NCBI RefSeq assembly: GCF_020707265.1
Contig: NZ_JAJFEQ010000004.1
Coordinates: forward strand, 434,001-498,000
Length of the DNA: 64,000 nucleotides
Direction of reading: 5' to 3'
Source of the DNA: Massilia sp. IC2-477
GTDB taxonomy: Bacteria > Pseudomonadota > Gammaproteobacteria > Burkholderiales > Burkholderiaceae_D
Positions 1-7,455 of the stretch are shown piece by piece; position 1 is the stretch's first letter, and every line of letters begins with the position of its first letter. The notes beneath the pieces were generated by a model, which ran no database searches, had not been told where the DNA came from, and saw only the letters and a list, made by a program, of their open reading frames with translations. A program made the position numbers and the translations under genes.

Positions 1-737
1 TGGGCCAGGCCGTAGCCGCATTCCGCCACCGGCTTCTTGAGGCGGGTGGCGCTGAGCGTGTCCTGCAGGGGTTTGCGCGAGCGCACGTGCATCACTACGT
101 GGCCGAGCGCCGTGATCGGCAGGCCGTGCTGCCAGCCCACCTCTTCCACGGTTTCACGGTGCGGCTCGTCGAAGGCGCGGTGCAGCAGCACCAGGCCGAG
201 CCAGGCGCGCCCCGGGAAGGTGGACGCCATCCAGGCGGCCTGCTGGTGCAGGCGGTCCACGTCTGCCGCCTCGTGCGAGGGATAGTGCGGCAGCAGGATC
301 GCCAGGCAGTCCGGCATGTGCTTCAGGTGCGCGTAGGCGGGCGCGGGCCGGGCCAGGTCGTCCAGGGTCAGGAAGTAGGTGCCCTTGGCGCTGCGCGTGC
401 GGCCCAGTGTGATCAGCTCGGAGAGGTTGCCGTAGCCGTTGCGGTTCTTGGCCAGCAGTATCAAGGAAAGCGCGGGGCTGCCGTCCGGGTATTTCAGGTG
501 GAAGTGGGCGCCGATCACCAGCGGCAGGCCGGCCTTTTTTGCTTCGGCATGGGCGCGTACCACGCCGGCCAGCGAGCATTCGTCCGTCAGCGCCAGGGCG
601 AAGTAATCGAGTTGGACCGCCCGCGCCACCAGTTCTTCCGCATGCGAGGCTCCTTCGAGGAAGGAGAAGTTCGACAGGCAGAACAGCTCCGCATAGGGAG
701 GCAAAACCTGGGGTGGCGTGGAGAGCGGATCGGTCAT
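1..737 (-). CDS. dnaE2: Error-prone DNA polymerase III alpha subunit DnaE2/ImuC, N-terminal part
   Basis: This is the first 245 residues of the replicative-type polymerase used in SOS mutagenesis; the rest lies beyond the left edge. The frame opens MTDPLSTPPQ and gives the PHP-domain signature YAELFCLSNFSFLEGASH followed by LALTDECSLAGVVRAH, which is characteristic of DnaE2. The usual YAELHC His reads Phe here, consistent with the altered PHP metal site of DnaE2 rather than DnaE1. The start ATG lies about 47 bases from a perfect LexA box, so expression should be DNA-damage inducible. Its usual partners imuA and imuB are not adjacent but about 40 kb away in this window. Longer overlapping frames on the same strand are shadows. 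Confidence 0.9.
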   Translation of the reverse strand, partial: MTDPLSTPPQVLPPYAELFCLSNFSFLEGASHAEELVARAVQLDYFALALTDECSLAGVVRAHAEAKKAGLPLVIGAHFHLKYPDGSPALSLILLAKNRNGYGNLSELITLGRTRSAKGTYFLTLDDLARPAPAYAHLKHMPDCLAILLPHYPSHEAADVDRLHQQAAWMASTFPGRAWLGLVLLHRAFDEPHRETVEEVGWQHGLPITALGHVVMHVRSRKPLQDTLSATRLKKPVAECGYGLA

Positions 738-783
738 CGGCAGGCACTAGGCAAAGGGGATACAATGCTAGTCAAACCAGCAA

Positions 784-803
784 TACTGTATAAAAACACA
801 GTA
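784..803. promoter_or_regulatory. LexA (SOS) box before dnaE2
   Basis: The sequence TACTGTATAAAAACACAGTA has the CTGT-N8-ACAG core of LexA operators with matching TA flanks. It lies between dnaE2 (leftward) and a phzF-like gene (rightward), 47 bases from the first and 34 bases from the second, so LexA could affect both. A near-identical site precedes imuA. Confidence 0.9.
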
Positions 804-836
804 TAACCGAGACGGCTTGTTCGACAAGGAAATCGC

Positions 837-1646
837 ATGCAGATCCGTGCACTGAAGTGTTTTGGGGCCACGCCAGGCACCGGCAATCCCGCCCTCGTGA
901 TCGAAGGAGACGCGTCAAACGAAGACACGCGCCGCGCCTTCGCCAAGGCACGCAACACCACCTGTGTCTACCTCGACGGAGATGTCGTCGATTTCTACTA
1001 CCCGCACATGCGCAGCCCGCTGTGCCTGCACGCCACGCTGGCCGTGGCCCACGTGCTGTTCGCGCGCCATCCGCAAGCCCCCATGCTGGCGGTGACGACG
1101 GCCATGCGCGGCCAGCGCCTGGAGCTGCTGCGCGACGCGGATGTCTTCTACATCCGCCTGCAGGCGCAGCAGGTGGTGCAGCCGGCGCTCGCGTCCGACC
1201 TGCCCGCGCGCCTGCTGGCAGATCCCGGTCTGGTGCCGGTATCGCCCCCGCAGCTAGCCTCGGTGGGCAGCCCGAAACTGCTGGTGGAAGTCGCCGATGC
1301 AGCGACCCTGTACGCGCTGCATCCGGACCTGGAAGCGATTACCGCCTGGGGCAAGGACGCCGGCGTCAACGGCATCTATGCCTGGTGCCGCTTGCAAGGT
1401 GGTGCCGATGCGGACCGCTACGAAGGCCGCAATTTCAACCACCTCGACCCGGCCCTGGAAGACAGCGCCACCGGCGTGGCGGCCGGCGCGCTCACCGCCC
1501 TGCTGGGACACGGCATCACCCTGCTGCAGGGACGGGCCACTGGCCAGTCGTGCCTGATCCAGACGCAGGTGGAAGATGGCGCGATCCTGGTTGGCGGCCG
1601 CGCAGAACCATGCGCCGTGGTCGACTCCATCGCCGGCCGGCCCTGA
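837..1646 (+). CDS. PhzF-family isomerase-like protein
   Basis: The 269-residue protein has the PhzF fold signatures: FGATPGTGNPALVI near the N-terminus, LCLHATLAVAHVLF carrying the conserved His, and LEDSATGVAAGAL matching the DPATGSA loop. Family members such as PhzF and YddE catalyse isomerisation or epimerisation of small metabolites; the substrate here is unknown. The segment that normally holds the catalytic Glu (NxSET) reads ARNTTCVYL and has no Glu, so activity may be altered. An AAGGAA ribosome site precedes the ATG. It is divergent from dnaE2 and shares the LexA-box region. No phenazine genes are nearby, so that pathway is not implied. Confidence 0.8.
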   Translation: MQIRALKCFGATPGTGNPALVIEGDASNEDTRRAFAKARNTTCVYLDGDVVDFYYPHMRSPLCLHATLAVAHVLFARHPQAPMLAVTTAMRGQRLELLRDADVFYIRLQAQQVVQPALASDLPARLLADPGLVPVSPPQLASVGSPKLLVEVADAATLYALHPDLEAITAWGKDAGVNGIYAWCRLQGGADADRYEGRNFNHLDPALEDSATGVAAGALTALLGHGITLLQGRATGQSCLIQTQVEDGAILVGGRAEPCAVVDSIAGRP

Positions 1647-1749
1647 TACGTTTGGTAGCAATCCTTACCGCTTCGCTTCACCTGTTCGGCCCGGTTCGCG
1701 GTGTAATGAACCCATCGCGAAAGCACAGCGCGTCAACAGGAGAGTGAAA

Positions 1750-2190
1750 ATGAAATCGACTTTGTTCGCATCGGCATTGATTGCCCTGACCATGGCCACC
1801 AGCGGCAGCGCGTACGCCCAGCGCGGCGACCATGGCTACGACCGTGACAACCGCAATGGCCACGCCTACGGGCAGGACAGCCGCCGTTACGACAATGACC
1901 GCCGCGACAACGATCGCCGCTTCGACAACGACCGCCGCCATAACGACCGCTACTACGACGCCCGTCAATATCATCGCGACGACCGTCGCGGCGGCGGACC
2001 GCGCCACGACCTGCGCCGCGGCCAGCGCCTGGACCGGGAATACCGTGACAGCCGCTACGTCGTCACCGACTGGCGTGCGCGCCACCTGAGCGCGCCTCCG
2101 CGTGGCCATCACTGGGTCCGCGCCGGCAACGACTACGTGCTGGCGGCCATCGCCACCGGCCTGATCGCACAGGTCCTGCTGAGCAACTAG
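1750..2190 (+). CDS. RcnB-like periplasmic protein
   Basis: A 146-residue exported protein with a signal peptide ending at SGSAYAQ, then a low-complexity stretch rich in Arg, Asp, Asn and Tyr (repeated DNDRR units, residues about 35 to 75), and a C-terminal RcnB-type block ending HHWVRAGNDYVLAAIATGLI and a short hydrophobic tail. RcnB of E. coli is a periplasmic factor for nickel/cobalt homeostasis, but this family is widespread and no metal role can be deduced here. The ATG follows AGGAGAGTGAAA, a good ribosome site. It stands alone between phzF and the M61 peptidase, with a strong hairpin after the stop. Confidence 0.8.
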   Translation: MKSTLFASALIALTMATSGSAYAQRGDHGYDRDNRNGHAYGQDSRRYDNDRRDNDRRFDNDRRHNDRYYDARQYHRDDRRGGGPRHDLRRGQRLDREYRDSRYVVTDWRARHLSAPPRGHHWVRAGNDYVLAAIATGLIAQVLLSN

Positions 2191-2200
2191 GGAGCAGCCG

Positions 2201-2227
2201 GGCCACGCCGTCCAGCACGGCGTGGCC
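2201..2227. terminator. Strong hairpin after the RcnB-like gene
   Basis: An 11-bp perfect stem (GGCCACGCCGT with ACGGCGTGGCC) with a five-base loop lies 10 bases after the stop codon. No T-run follows, so it may be a Rho-dependent or mRNA-stabilising hairpin rather than a classical terminator. Confidence 0.5.
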
Positions 2228-2315
2228 GTACTTACACCAGGCAAGGCTGTCCGCCGCGCGCGAGCTGGTATACACTTCCGCGCACGCTCTACCAGAGCTC
2301 ATCCATTCTGCGGAC

Positions 2316-4133
2316 ATGAAACCACTCTTTTCCTACGCCCTCCCCTTGCTCCTGCTCGGTGCGACCGCCAGCGCGCGCGCCGACGTCGACTACCAGCTCA
2401 AGATTACCGACGCGGCCCAGCATCTGGCCGAAGTGCGCGCCAGCTTCCCGGCGACGTCCGGCACCACGCTGGACGTGCAAATGCCGAACTGGCGCACCGG
2501 TCGCTACAACATCCTGAACCTCGCCAACGGCGTGCGCCTGTTCAAGGCCTTCGACGCCAAGGGCCAGCCGCTGCCGGTCGCCAAGACCGACAAAGGCACC
2601 TGGCAGGTCCGTACCAAACCGGGCGACGCGGTGACGGTGCAGTACGAGCTGTACGCGAACCTGCTGGGCGAACGCACCCGCCACATCGACGACACCCACG
2701 CCTACCTGGATGCCAGCGGCGTGTTCGTCTACGCCGCCCCGTTCCGCAAGGAGCCGGTCAAGGTGAAGCTGGACGTGCCGCAGAACTGGAAGTCGCGCTC
2801 GGGCATGGACGCAGGTAGCTGCGACCACTGCTTCGTCGCCCCCAATTACGACGTGCTGATCGACGCGCCGATCGAGACCGGCATCCACGAGTTCTACACG
2901 GATAAAGTCGATGGCCGCACCATCGAGCTGGCGATCTGGGGCCGCGGCAACCACGACGGCAAGCAGATGATGACCGACCTGAAGAAGATCGTGCTTGAAA
3001 CCGCGAAGCTCTACGGCGGCAAGTATCCCTTCCAGCGCTATCTGTTCATCGTCCACGCCACCGACGGCGTGGGCGGCGCGACCGAGCACGCGAATTCCAC
3101 CGTGATCCAGAAACCGCGCTGGACCTACGCGCCGCGCAAGGGCTACCTCGACTTCCTGCGCGTCGCCGCGCACGAGTTCTTCCACACCTGGAACGTCAAG
3201 GCCTACCGTCCGAAAGAGATGGTCCCTTACGACTACCAGAACGAGAATTACAACCGCCTGCTGTGGATCGCCGAAGGCCACACCTCCTACTTCGAAGAGC
3301 TGATCGTGCTGCGCGCAGGCCTGGAAAAGCGCGACGAATTCCTCGAGGAGTACGCCAAGCTGGTCGACGACTACCAGCACCAACCGGGGCGCTTGCAGCA
3401 AAGCGCGGCCGACGCCAGCTTCGACGAATGGATCGCGGTCGGCGGCGAGCGCGCCCGCAATGCCTCGGTCAACATCTATTCCAAGGGCCAGCTGCTGGCG
3501 CTGATGATGGACATCGAACTGCGCCGCCAGACCGGCGCCAAGCGCGGCCTGGAAGACGTGCACCGCATCCTGTTCGAGAAGCACTCGACCGCCCAGGGCG
3601 GCTATGACGTGCCGGCCGTGCTGGCGGCCTTGCGCGCCGTGAGCGGCCAGGACTGGAGCGCCTGGTGGGCCCAGTACGTGGACGGCACCGCCGAGATCCC
3701 GTTCGACAGCCTGCTGGCCCAGGTCGGCCTGCAAAAAGTGGTCGACGTGCCGAAGGACCAGGAACAGAAGACCGAATGGTGGGCCGGCTGGACCCTGCGC
3801 GAAGGCAGCGACCCGGCGGTGGTTACCGTCGTCGAACGCGACAGCCCGGCATGGAAGGCCGGCGTGGTCTCGGGCGACACCCTGGTAGCGGTGAACGGCC
3901 TGCGCGTCTCCGCCAAGGACATCGGCGACAAAATGTCGCTCTCCAAAGCCGGTCCGTTCAAATTGCACCTGTTCCGCCGCGACGAGCTGGTCGAGATGCC
4001 GATCACGCCGCAGCAGCGCCCGAAAGGCAAGGCCAAGATCAAGGCCCTCGACAAGGCAAGCAGCGCGCAGCAGGCGATGAACGCAGCCTTGCTGGGCGTC
4101 GCCTGGCCCAAGGAGGACGCGAAGAAGCAGTAA
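2316..4133 (+). CDS. M61-family metallopeptidase with PDZ domain
   Basis: A 605-residue exported peptidase. A signal peptide (cut near residue 23, TASARA) is followed by the M61 N-terminal beta domain and the zinc site HEFFHTWN near residues 286-293; the third ligand/Glu segment is IAEGHTSYFEE about 30 residues later. A PDZ domain follows (VVTVVERDSPAWKAGVVSGDTLVAVNGL, about residues 500-545). Family members are glycyl aminopeptidases, usually periplasmic and about 600 residues, so this one is full length. The natural substrate is unknown. The gene appears monocistronic and ends in an intrinsic terminator that abuts the stop of clpP on the other strand. Confidence 0.9.
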   Translation: MKPLFSYALPLLLLGATASARADVDYQLKITDAAQHLAEVRASFPATSGTTLDVQMPNWRTGRYNILNLANGVRLFKAFDAKGQPLPVAKTDKGTWQVRTKPGDAVTVQYELYANLLGERTRHIDDTHAYLDASGVFVYAAPFRKEPVKVKLDVPQNWKSRSGMDAGSCDHCFVAPNYDVLIDAPIETGIHEFYTDKVDGRTIELAIWGRGNHDGKQMMTDLKKIVLETAKLYGGKYPFQRYLFIVHATDGVGGATEHANSTVIQKPRWTYAPRKGYLDFLRVAAHEFFHTWNVKAYRPKEMVPYDYQNENYNRLLWIAEGHTSYFEELIVLRAGLEKRDEFLEEYAKLVDDYQHQPGRLQQSAADASFDEWIAVGGERARNASVNIYSKGQLLALMMDIELRRQTGAKRGLEDVHRILFEKHSTAQGGYDVPAVLAALRAVSGQDWSAWWAQYVDGTAEIPFDSLLAQVGLQKVVDVPKDQEQKTEWWAGWTLREGSDPAVVTVVERDSPAWKAGVVSGDTLVAVNGLRVSAKDIGDKMSLSKAGPFKLHLFRRDELVEMPITPQQRPKGKAKIKALDKASSAQQAMNAALLGVAWPKEDAKKQ

Positions 4134-4156
4134 TCCTTCGACGTACTCCGCAAAAG

Positions 4157-4192
4157 CCGCGGCCCCGGTCTCCACCGGCGCCGCGGTTTTTT
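4157..4192 (+). terminator. Intrinsic terminator of the M61 gene
   Basis: A CCGCGGC/GCCGCGG stem with an inner CCGGT/ACCGG extension is followed by six T residues. It reads rightward and overlaps the end of the convergent clpP gene by one base. Confidence 0.85.
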
Positions 4193-4800
4193 CATGGGCG
4201 CTGTTCCAGCACCCGATCGATCAGCCCATACTCCGCCGCCTGCCCGGCCGACATGAAATTGTCGCGGTCCGAATCCCGTTCGATCCGCTCCAAGGGCTGC
4301 CCGGTGCGTTCGGCCAGCAGGCTGTTGAGCCGGTGGCGCTGGTACAGGATCTCGCGCGCCTGGATCTCGATGTCGGCCGCCACGCCCTGCGAGCCGCCGT
4401 GCGGCTGATGGATCATGATGCGGGCATTCGGCAGGGCGTAGCGCTTGCCGCGCGCGCCCGCCGCCAGCAGGAAGGAACCCATGCTGGCGGCAAAGCCGGT
4501 GCACAGGGTCGAGACGTCCGGCTTGATGAACTGCATGGTGTCGTAGACCGCCATGCCGGCATACACCGAGCCGCCGGGCGAATTGATGTAGAGCGCGATG
4601 TCCTTGTCGGGGTTGTCCGATTCCAGGAACAGCAGCTGGGCCACGATCAGGTTGGCCGACTGCTCGGTCACCTCGCCCACCAGGAAGATCACCCGCTCCT
4701 TGAGCAGGCGCGAATAGATATCGAAGGCGCGTTCGCCGCGCCCGGTCTGTTCGATCACGGTGGGCACCAGGCCCAGTCCTGTTGGAGCTTGCAACATCAT
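4192..4800 (-). CDS. clpP: ClpP-type serine peptidase, orphan paralogue
   Basis: A 202-residue ClpP with the full catalytic triad: Ser106 in GFAASMGSF, His131 in IHQPHGG and Asp180 in RDSDRDNF. The oligomerisation and substrate-channel features of ClpP are present and the length is normal. The start at the MMLQAPTG Met pair is chosen because AAAGGA lies at the right distance; an upstream in-frame ATG falls inside the promoter. It is not next to tig or clpX, so it is probably an extra copy rather than the housekeeping gene. It is divergent from an ECF sigma gene and preceded by a promoter of the kind that sigma group uses, so the sigma factor likely drives it. Its unfoldase partner is unknown. 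Confidence 0.9.
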   Translation of the reverse strand: MMLQAPTGLGLVPTVIEQTGRGERAFDIYSRLLKERVIFLVGEVTEQSANLIVAQLLFLESDNPDKDIALYINSPGGSVYAGMAVYDTMQFIKPDVSTLCTGFAASMGSFLLAAGARGKRYALPNARIMIHQPHGGSQGVAADIEIQAREILYQRHRLNSLLAERTGQPLERIERDSDRDNFMSAGQAAEYGLIDRVLEQRP

Positions 4801-4836
4801 GGTCGTCCTTTCGCGGTAAAGTAGTAACAGCCGCTT

Positions 4837-4863
4837 GACGCTCGCCGCCGGCGCCATGTGACG
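4837..4863 (-). promoter_or_regulatory. ECF41-type promoter for clpP
   Basis: Read leftward the element is CGTCACA-N16-CGTC, about 35 bases before the clpP start. It matches the ECF41 consensus as I recall it (TGTCACA, 16 bases, CGTC) with one mismatch. It is the mirror image of the element before the sigma gene; both share the extended core CTTGACGCTCG-N11-ATGTGAC when read inward. Confidence 0.75.
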
Positions 4864-4886
4864 AATAAAAAAATCTTTATCGCGCC

Positions 4887-4913
4887 TGTCACATCCGGCC
4901 CTTCTCGAGCGTC
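4887..4913 (+). promoter_or_regulatory. ECF41-type promoter for the sigma factor gene
   Basis: The element TGTCACA-N16-CGTC is an exact match to the recalled ECF41 consensus and ends 31 bases before the sigma factor ATG. This implies autoregulation, which is usual for this group. Confidence 0.8.
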
Positions 4914-4944
4914 AAGTGGGACACCACCGCGACAGGAGACCGCC

Positions 4945-5634
4945 ATGCCATCCACTTCCGATCCCGACGGCGCCGTATTCGAACGGCTGCGCCCGCGCCT
5001 GACGGCAATCAGCTGCCGCATCGTCGGCAGCAGTGCCGAGGCCGAGGACATCGTGCAGGACTGCTTCCTGAAGTGGCATGGCGCCGAGCAAGGCACGCTG
5101 GCCACGCCGGCCGCCTGGCTGACCACCGTCGTGCAGCACCAGTCGATCGACCGCCTGCGCCGGCGCGCCCGCGACGAGGCGGCCGCGCACATCGCGCTGG
5201 AACTGCTGCCCTGCGCGCCGCCCGCGCTGCCCGAGGAGGGCCTGCTGCGCCAGGCTGAACTCGCCGAGGCGCTGGGCCTCCTGCTGGCGCGCCTGTCGCC
5301 GGCCGAGCGCCTGGCCGTCGTGTTGCACGAGGTGCTCGATTGCAGCCATGCCGACATCGCGGCCATCCTGGGCACTGGGACGGCGAATGCGCGCCAGCAC
5401 CTGGCGCGTGCGCGCCGCCGACTGCGCGTGCTGCCTGACGAAGTGCGCCTGGAAGAAAAGCTGTGCCGCGAGCTGCTGCGCCGCTTCCAGGCCGCGATCA
5501 ACGGCATGGACGTGGCGGCGGTCGTGAATCTGCTCGCCGGCGAGCAGCCGCTGTCGGTGTATGCGGCGCCTGCCAGCATGGGACACCGTGCCTGCGCCAA
5601 CGATGCGCATTACACGCTTACCCTGGCCGCATGA
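4945..5634 (+). CDS. ECF sigma factor, SigJ/ECF41 type, with shortened C-terminal domain
   Basis: A 229-residue RNA polymerase sigma factor. Region 2 (residues about 10-75, with RIVGSSAEAEDIVQDCFLKW and TPAAWLTTVVQHQSIDRLRRR) and region 4 (about 105-160, with LLARLSPAERLAVVLHEVLDCSHADIA cut by a typical ECF41 helix pattern) are complete. ECF41 proteins normally carry a SnoaL-like domain of about 120 residues after region 4; here only about 50 residues remain (ELLRRFQAAINGMDVAAVVNLL onward) and the DGGGR motif is missing. The ATG is set by AGGAG seven bases upstream. Two mirror promoters in the gap suggest it activates itself and divergent clpP. No anti-sigma gene is adjacent, as expected for this group. 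Confidence 0.85.
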   Translation: MPSTSDPDGAVFERLRPRLTAISCRIVGSSAEAEDIVQDCFLKWHGAEQGTLATPAAWLTTVVQHQSIDRLRRRARDEAAAHIALELLPCAPPALPEEGLLRQAELAEALGLLLARLSPAERLAVVLHEVLDCSHADIAAILGTGTANARQHLARARRRLRVLPDEVRLEEKLCRELLRRFQAAINGMDVAAVVNLLAGEQPLSVYAAPASMGHRACANDAHYTLTLAA

Positions 5635-5722
5635 AATAGAGACACCAGCTTGTAATTGGCATATAGTCATCTCTCTTTCCGGAGAGCGTCCATACAGGGC
5701 CTCCACCATCACACGGAACACC

Positions 5723-6922
5723 ATGGACCAGCCCAGCCGGCTTCACGCATTCGACAACCTTCGCGCCGTGATGATGTGGCTCGGCATCCTGCTCCACGTG
5801 GCGATCAACCACACCACCGGTACCTTGCCCCTGCCGTGGCGCGATTCGCAGACCACGCCGGTCGCTGACCTGATCCTGGTCTTTATCCACGTCTTCCGCA
5901 TGCCGGTGTTCTTCATCCTGGCCGGCTATTTCGTGGCCCTGCTGATCGCGCGCCGCGGACCCAGGGGCATGCTGGCGCACCGCATGCGCCGCCTGGCCCT
6001 ACCCTTTGTCATCTTCTGGCCGGTGCTGATCGTCTGCACCACCGTCATGATGCTGGTCTACCTGCACGTGATGGCGCGCGGTACCGTGGGCATCGACATG
6101 TCGCTGCTGGCCCGCAAGGGCGCCGGCGCCTCGCCCTTCAACACCATGCACATGTGGTTCCTGTATTACCTGATCTGGTTCTGCATCCTGACCGCGGCGC
6201 TGGCGCCGCTGTGGAGCAGGCTGCCGGCGCCGGTCCGTGACGGCGTCGATGCGGTCTTCCGCAAGCTCGCCAAGAGCTGGTGGGGCCCGCTGGTGCTGAC
6301 CATTCCACTGGCGATCGTCGCTTCTTTCTACCGCGCCGGCATGCTCGCCCCGAACGGCTCCTTCATCCCGCAGTTGACCGAGCTGGTGTACAACGGCATG
6401 TACTTCGTGTGCGGCCTGCTGGCCTGGCGCCACCAGGACACGCTGCTGCCCTACCTTACCCGGACCTGCTGGCGCAAACTGCTCGCCGGCTTCGTCGTGT
6501 TCGTCGTCGCCCTCGCCGGCTTCAAGGTCTTCACCACCCAGCCGGCATCCGTTCCGCACCTCGAAGCCGGTATCGCCTTCTCCTACAACCTCGCCAGCTG
6601 GCTGTGGAGCTTTGCCCTCATCGGCCTGTTCCTGCGCTACCTGCCGCACCAGAACCGCGTCCTGCGCTACGTCTCCGAGAGTTCTTACTGGGTCTTCCTG
6701 GTGCACATGCTGTGCACGATCGGCTTCGGCGCCATGCTGTACACGCTGCCGGCAAACGCGATGACCAAGATGGCGCTGAACGTGCTGGCGACCACCGTCG
6801 TCTGCCTGCTCAGCTACCAGCTGCTGGTGCGCCATACGCTCATCGGCGTGCTGCTCAACGGCAGGCGGCAGGACAAGCCCGGACCATCGACGCTCGGCCA
6901 GGACCAGGTAGTCGCCTCATGA
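5723..6922 (+). CDS. Acyltransferase 3 family membrane protein
   Basis: A 399-residue integral membrane protein with about ten hydrophobic segments. The N-terminal segment RLHAFDNLRAVMMWLGILLH and the His in HVAINH fit the acyltransferase-3 signature, where an Arg and a His are needed for acyl transfer. Family members (OpgC/MdoC, OafA) modify extracytoplasmic glucans or polysaccharides; the shape with short loops is closest to the OpgC-like branch. The acceptor cannot be told from the sequence. Its stop overlaps the start of the PH-domain gene (ATGA), so the two are translationally coupled and may act together at the envelope. Confidence 0.85.
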   Translation: MDQPSRLHAFDNLRAVMMWLGILLHVAINHTTGTLPLPWRDSQTTPVADLILVFIHVFRMPVFFILAGYFVALLIARRGPRGMLAHRMRRLALPFVIFWPVLIVCTTVMMLVYLHVMARGTVGIDMSLLARKGAGASPFNTMHMWFLYYLIWFCILTAALAPLWSRLPAPVRDGVDAVFRKLAKSWWGPLVLTIPLAIVASFYRAGMLAPNGSFIPQLTELVYNGMYFVCGLLAWRHQDTLLPYLTRTCWRKLLAGFVVFVVALAGFKVFTTQPASVPHLEAGIAFSYNLASWLWSFALIGLFLRYLPHQNRVLRYVSESSYWVFLVHMLCTIGFGAMLYTLPANAMTKMALNVLATTVVCLLSYQLLVRHTLIGVLLNGRRQDKPGPSTLGQDQVVAS

Positions 6923-7440
6923 CCGACACCGGCACCCGCGCGCAGTTCAATCCCCTGATCAAGCCCTTCCTGGTGCTGAAGATCGGCGTCGTCATGATGT
7001 CGACCATCGTCGGCATCCCGCTGGCGATCGTCTGGTTCCTGGGCGTGGGCCGCTGGTGGGCCCAGCACTATTTCGACCGCCTGGAATGCCACCTCGACGA
7101 GCGCAGCCTGCGCTACCGGAAGGGCATCCTGGTCACGACCGAGAAGACCATCCCGCTCGAGAACATCCAGGACGTGACCTTCATCGAAGGCCCGATCCTG
7201 CGGCGATTCGACCTGAGCACCCTGAAGTTCGAGACGGCGGGCCACAGTGCAGGCCAGGCGTCCGACATGCAGCTGACCGGCATCATCGACGCCCAAGCCT
7301 TCCGCACCCGCATCCTGCAGGCGCGCGAAGCGCTGCGCCAGCGCCCGCAGGAAAGTGGCGGCGATGCCCAGCTGGCCGCGTTGCGTGCGATCGAGGCGAA
7401 GCTGGACGAGATCGCACAGCTGCTGCGCAACAGGCAATAA
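6919..7440 (+). CDS. Membrane-anchored bacterial PH domain protein (DUF304/bPH2)
   Basis: A 173-residue protein with one long hydrophobic stretch (residues about 16-45), then the bPH2 block FDRLECHLDERSLRYRKGILV, TEKTIPLENIQDVTF and RRFDLSTLKFETAG, which is typical of DUF304 proteins. The tail (LAALRAIEAKLDEIAQLLRNR) should form a short coiled coil. Its function is unknown; bacterial PH domains of this kind are thought to organise membrane complexes. It overlaps the end of the acyltransferase gene by four bases, so the two form an operon, and it is convergent with a chemoreceptor gene. Confidence 0.85.
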   Translation: MTDTGTRAQFNPLIKPFLVLKIGVVMMSTIVGIPLAIVWFLGVGRWWAQHYFDRLECHLDERSLRYRKGILVTTEKTIPLENIQDVTFIEGPILRRFDLSTLKFETAGHSAGQASDMQLTGIIDAQAFRTRILQAREALRQRPQESGGDAQLAALRAIEAKLDEIAQLLRNRQ

Positions 7441-7455
7441 GGCTTGCGCCGCGCG

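Noticed and set aside
154..765. A 203-codon frame on the minus strand at the left edge
   Set aside because: It is another frame of the dnaE2 region; the true frame is open to the window edge.
1890..1955. A short tandem repeat, possible CRISPR-like pattern
   Set aside because: It is the coding repeat for DNDRR units in the RcnB-like protein, with no spacers.
2289..4175. A 628-codon frame on the minus strand
   Set aside because: It is antisense to the M61 peptidase gene with its HEFFH motif and shows no domain of its own.
4801..4857. A longer N-terminus for ClpP
   Set aside because: The extra residues fall within the predicted promoter, while the internal Met pair has a good ribosome site.
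4858..4944. A longer N-terminus for the ECF sigma factor
   Set aside because: It would run through both promoter elements, and AGGAG sets the later ATG.
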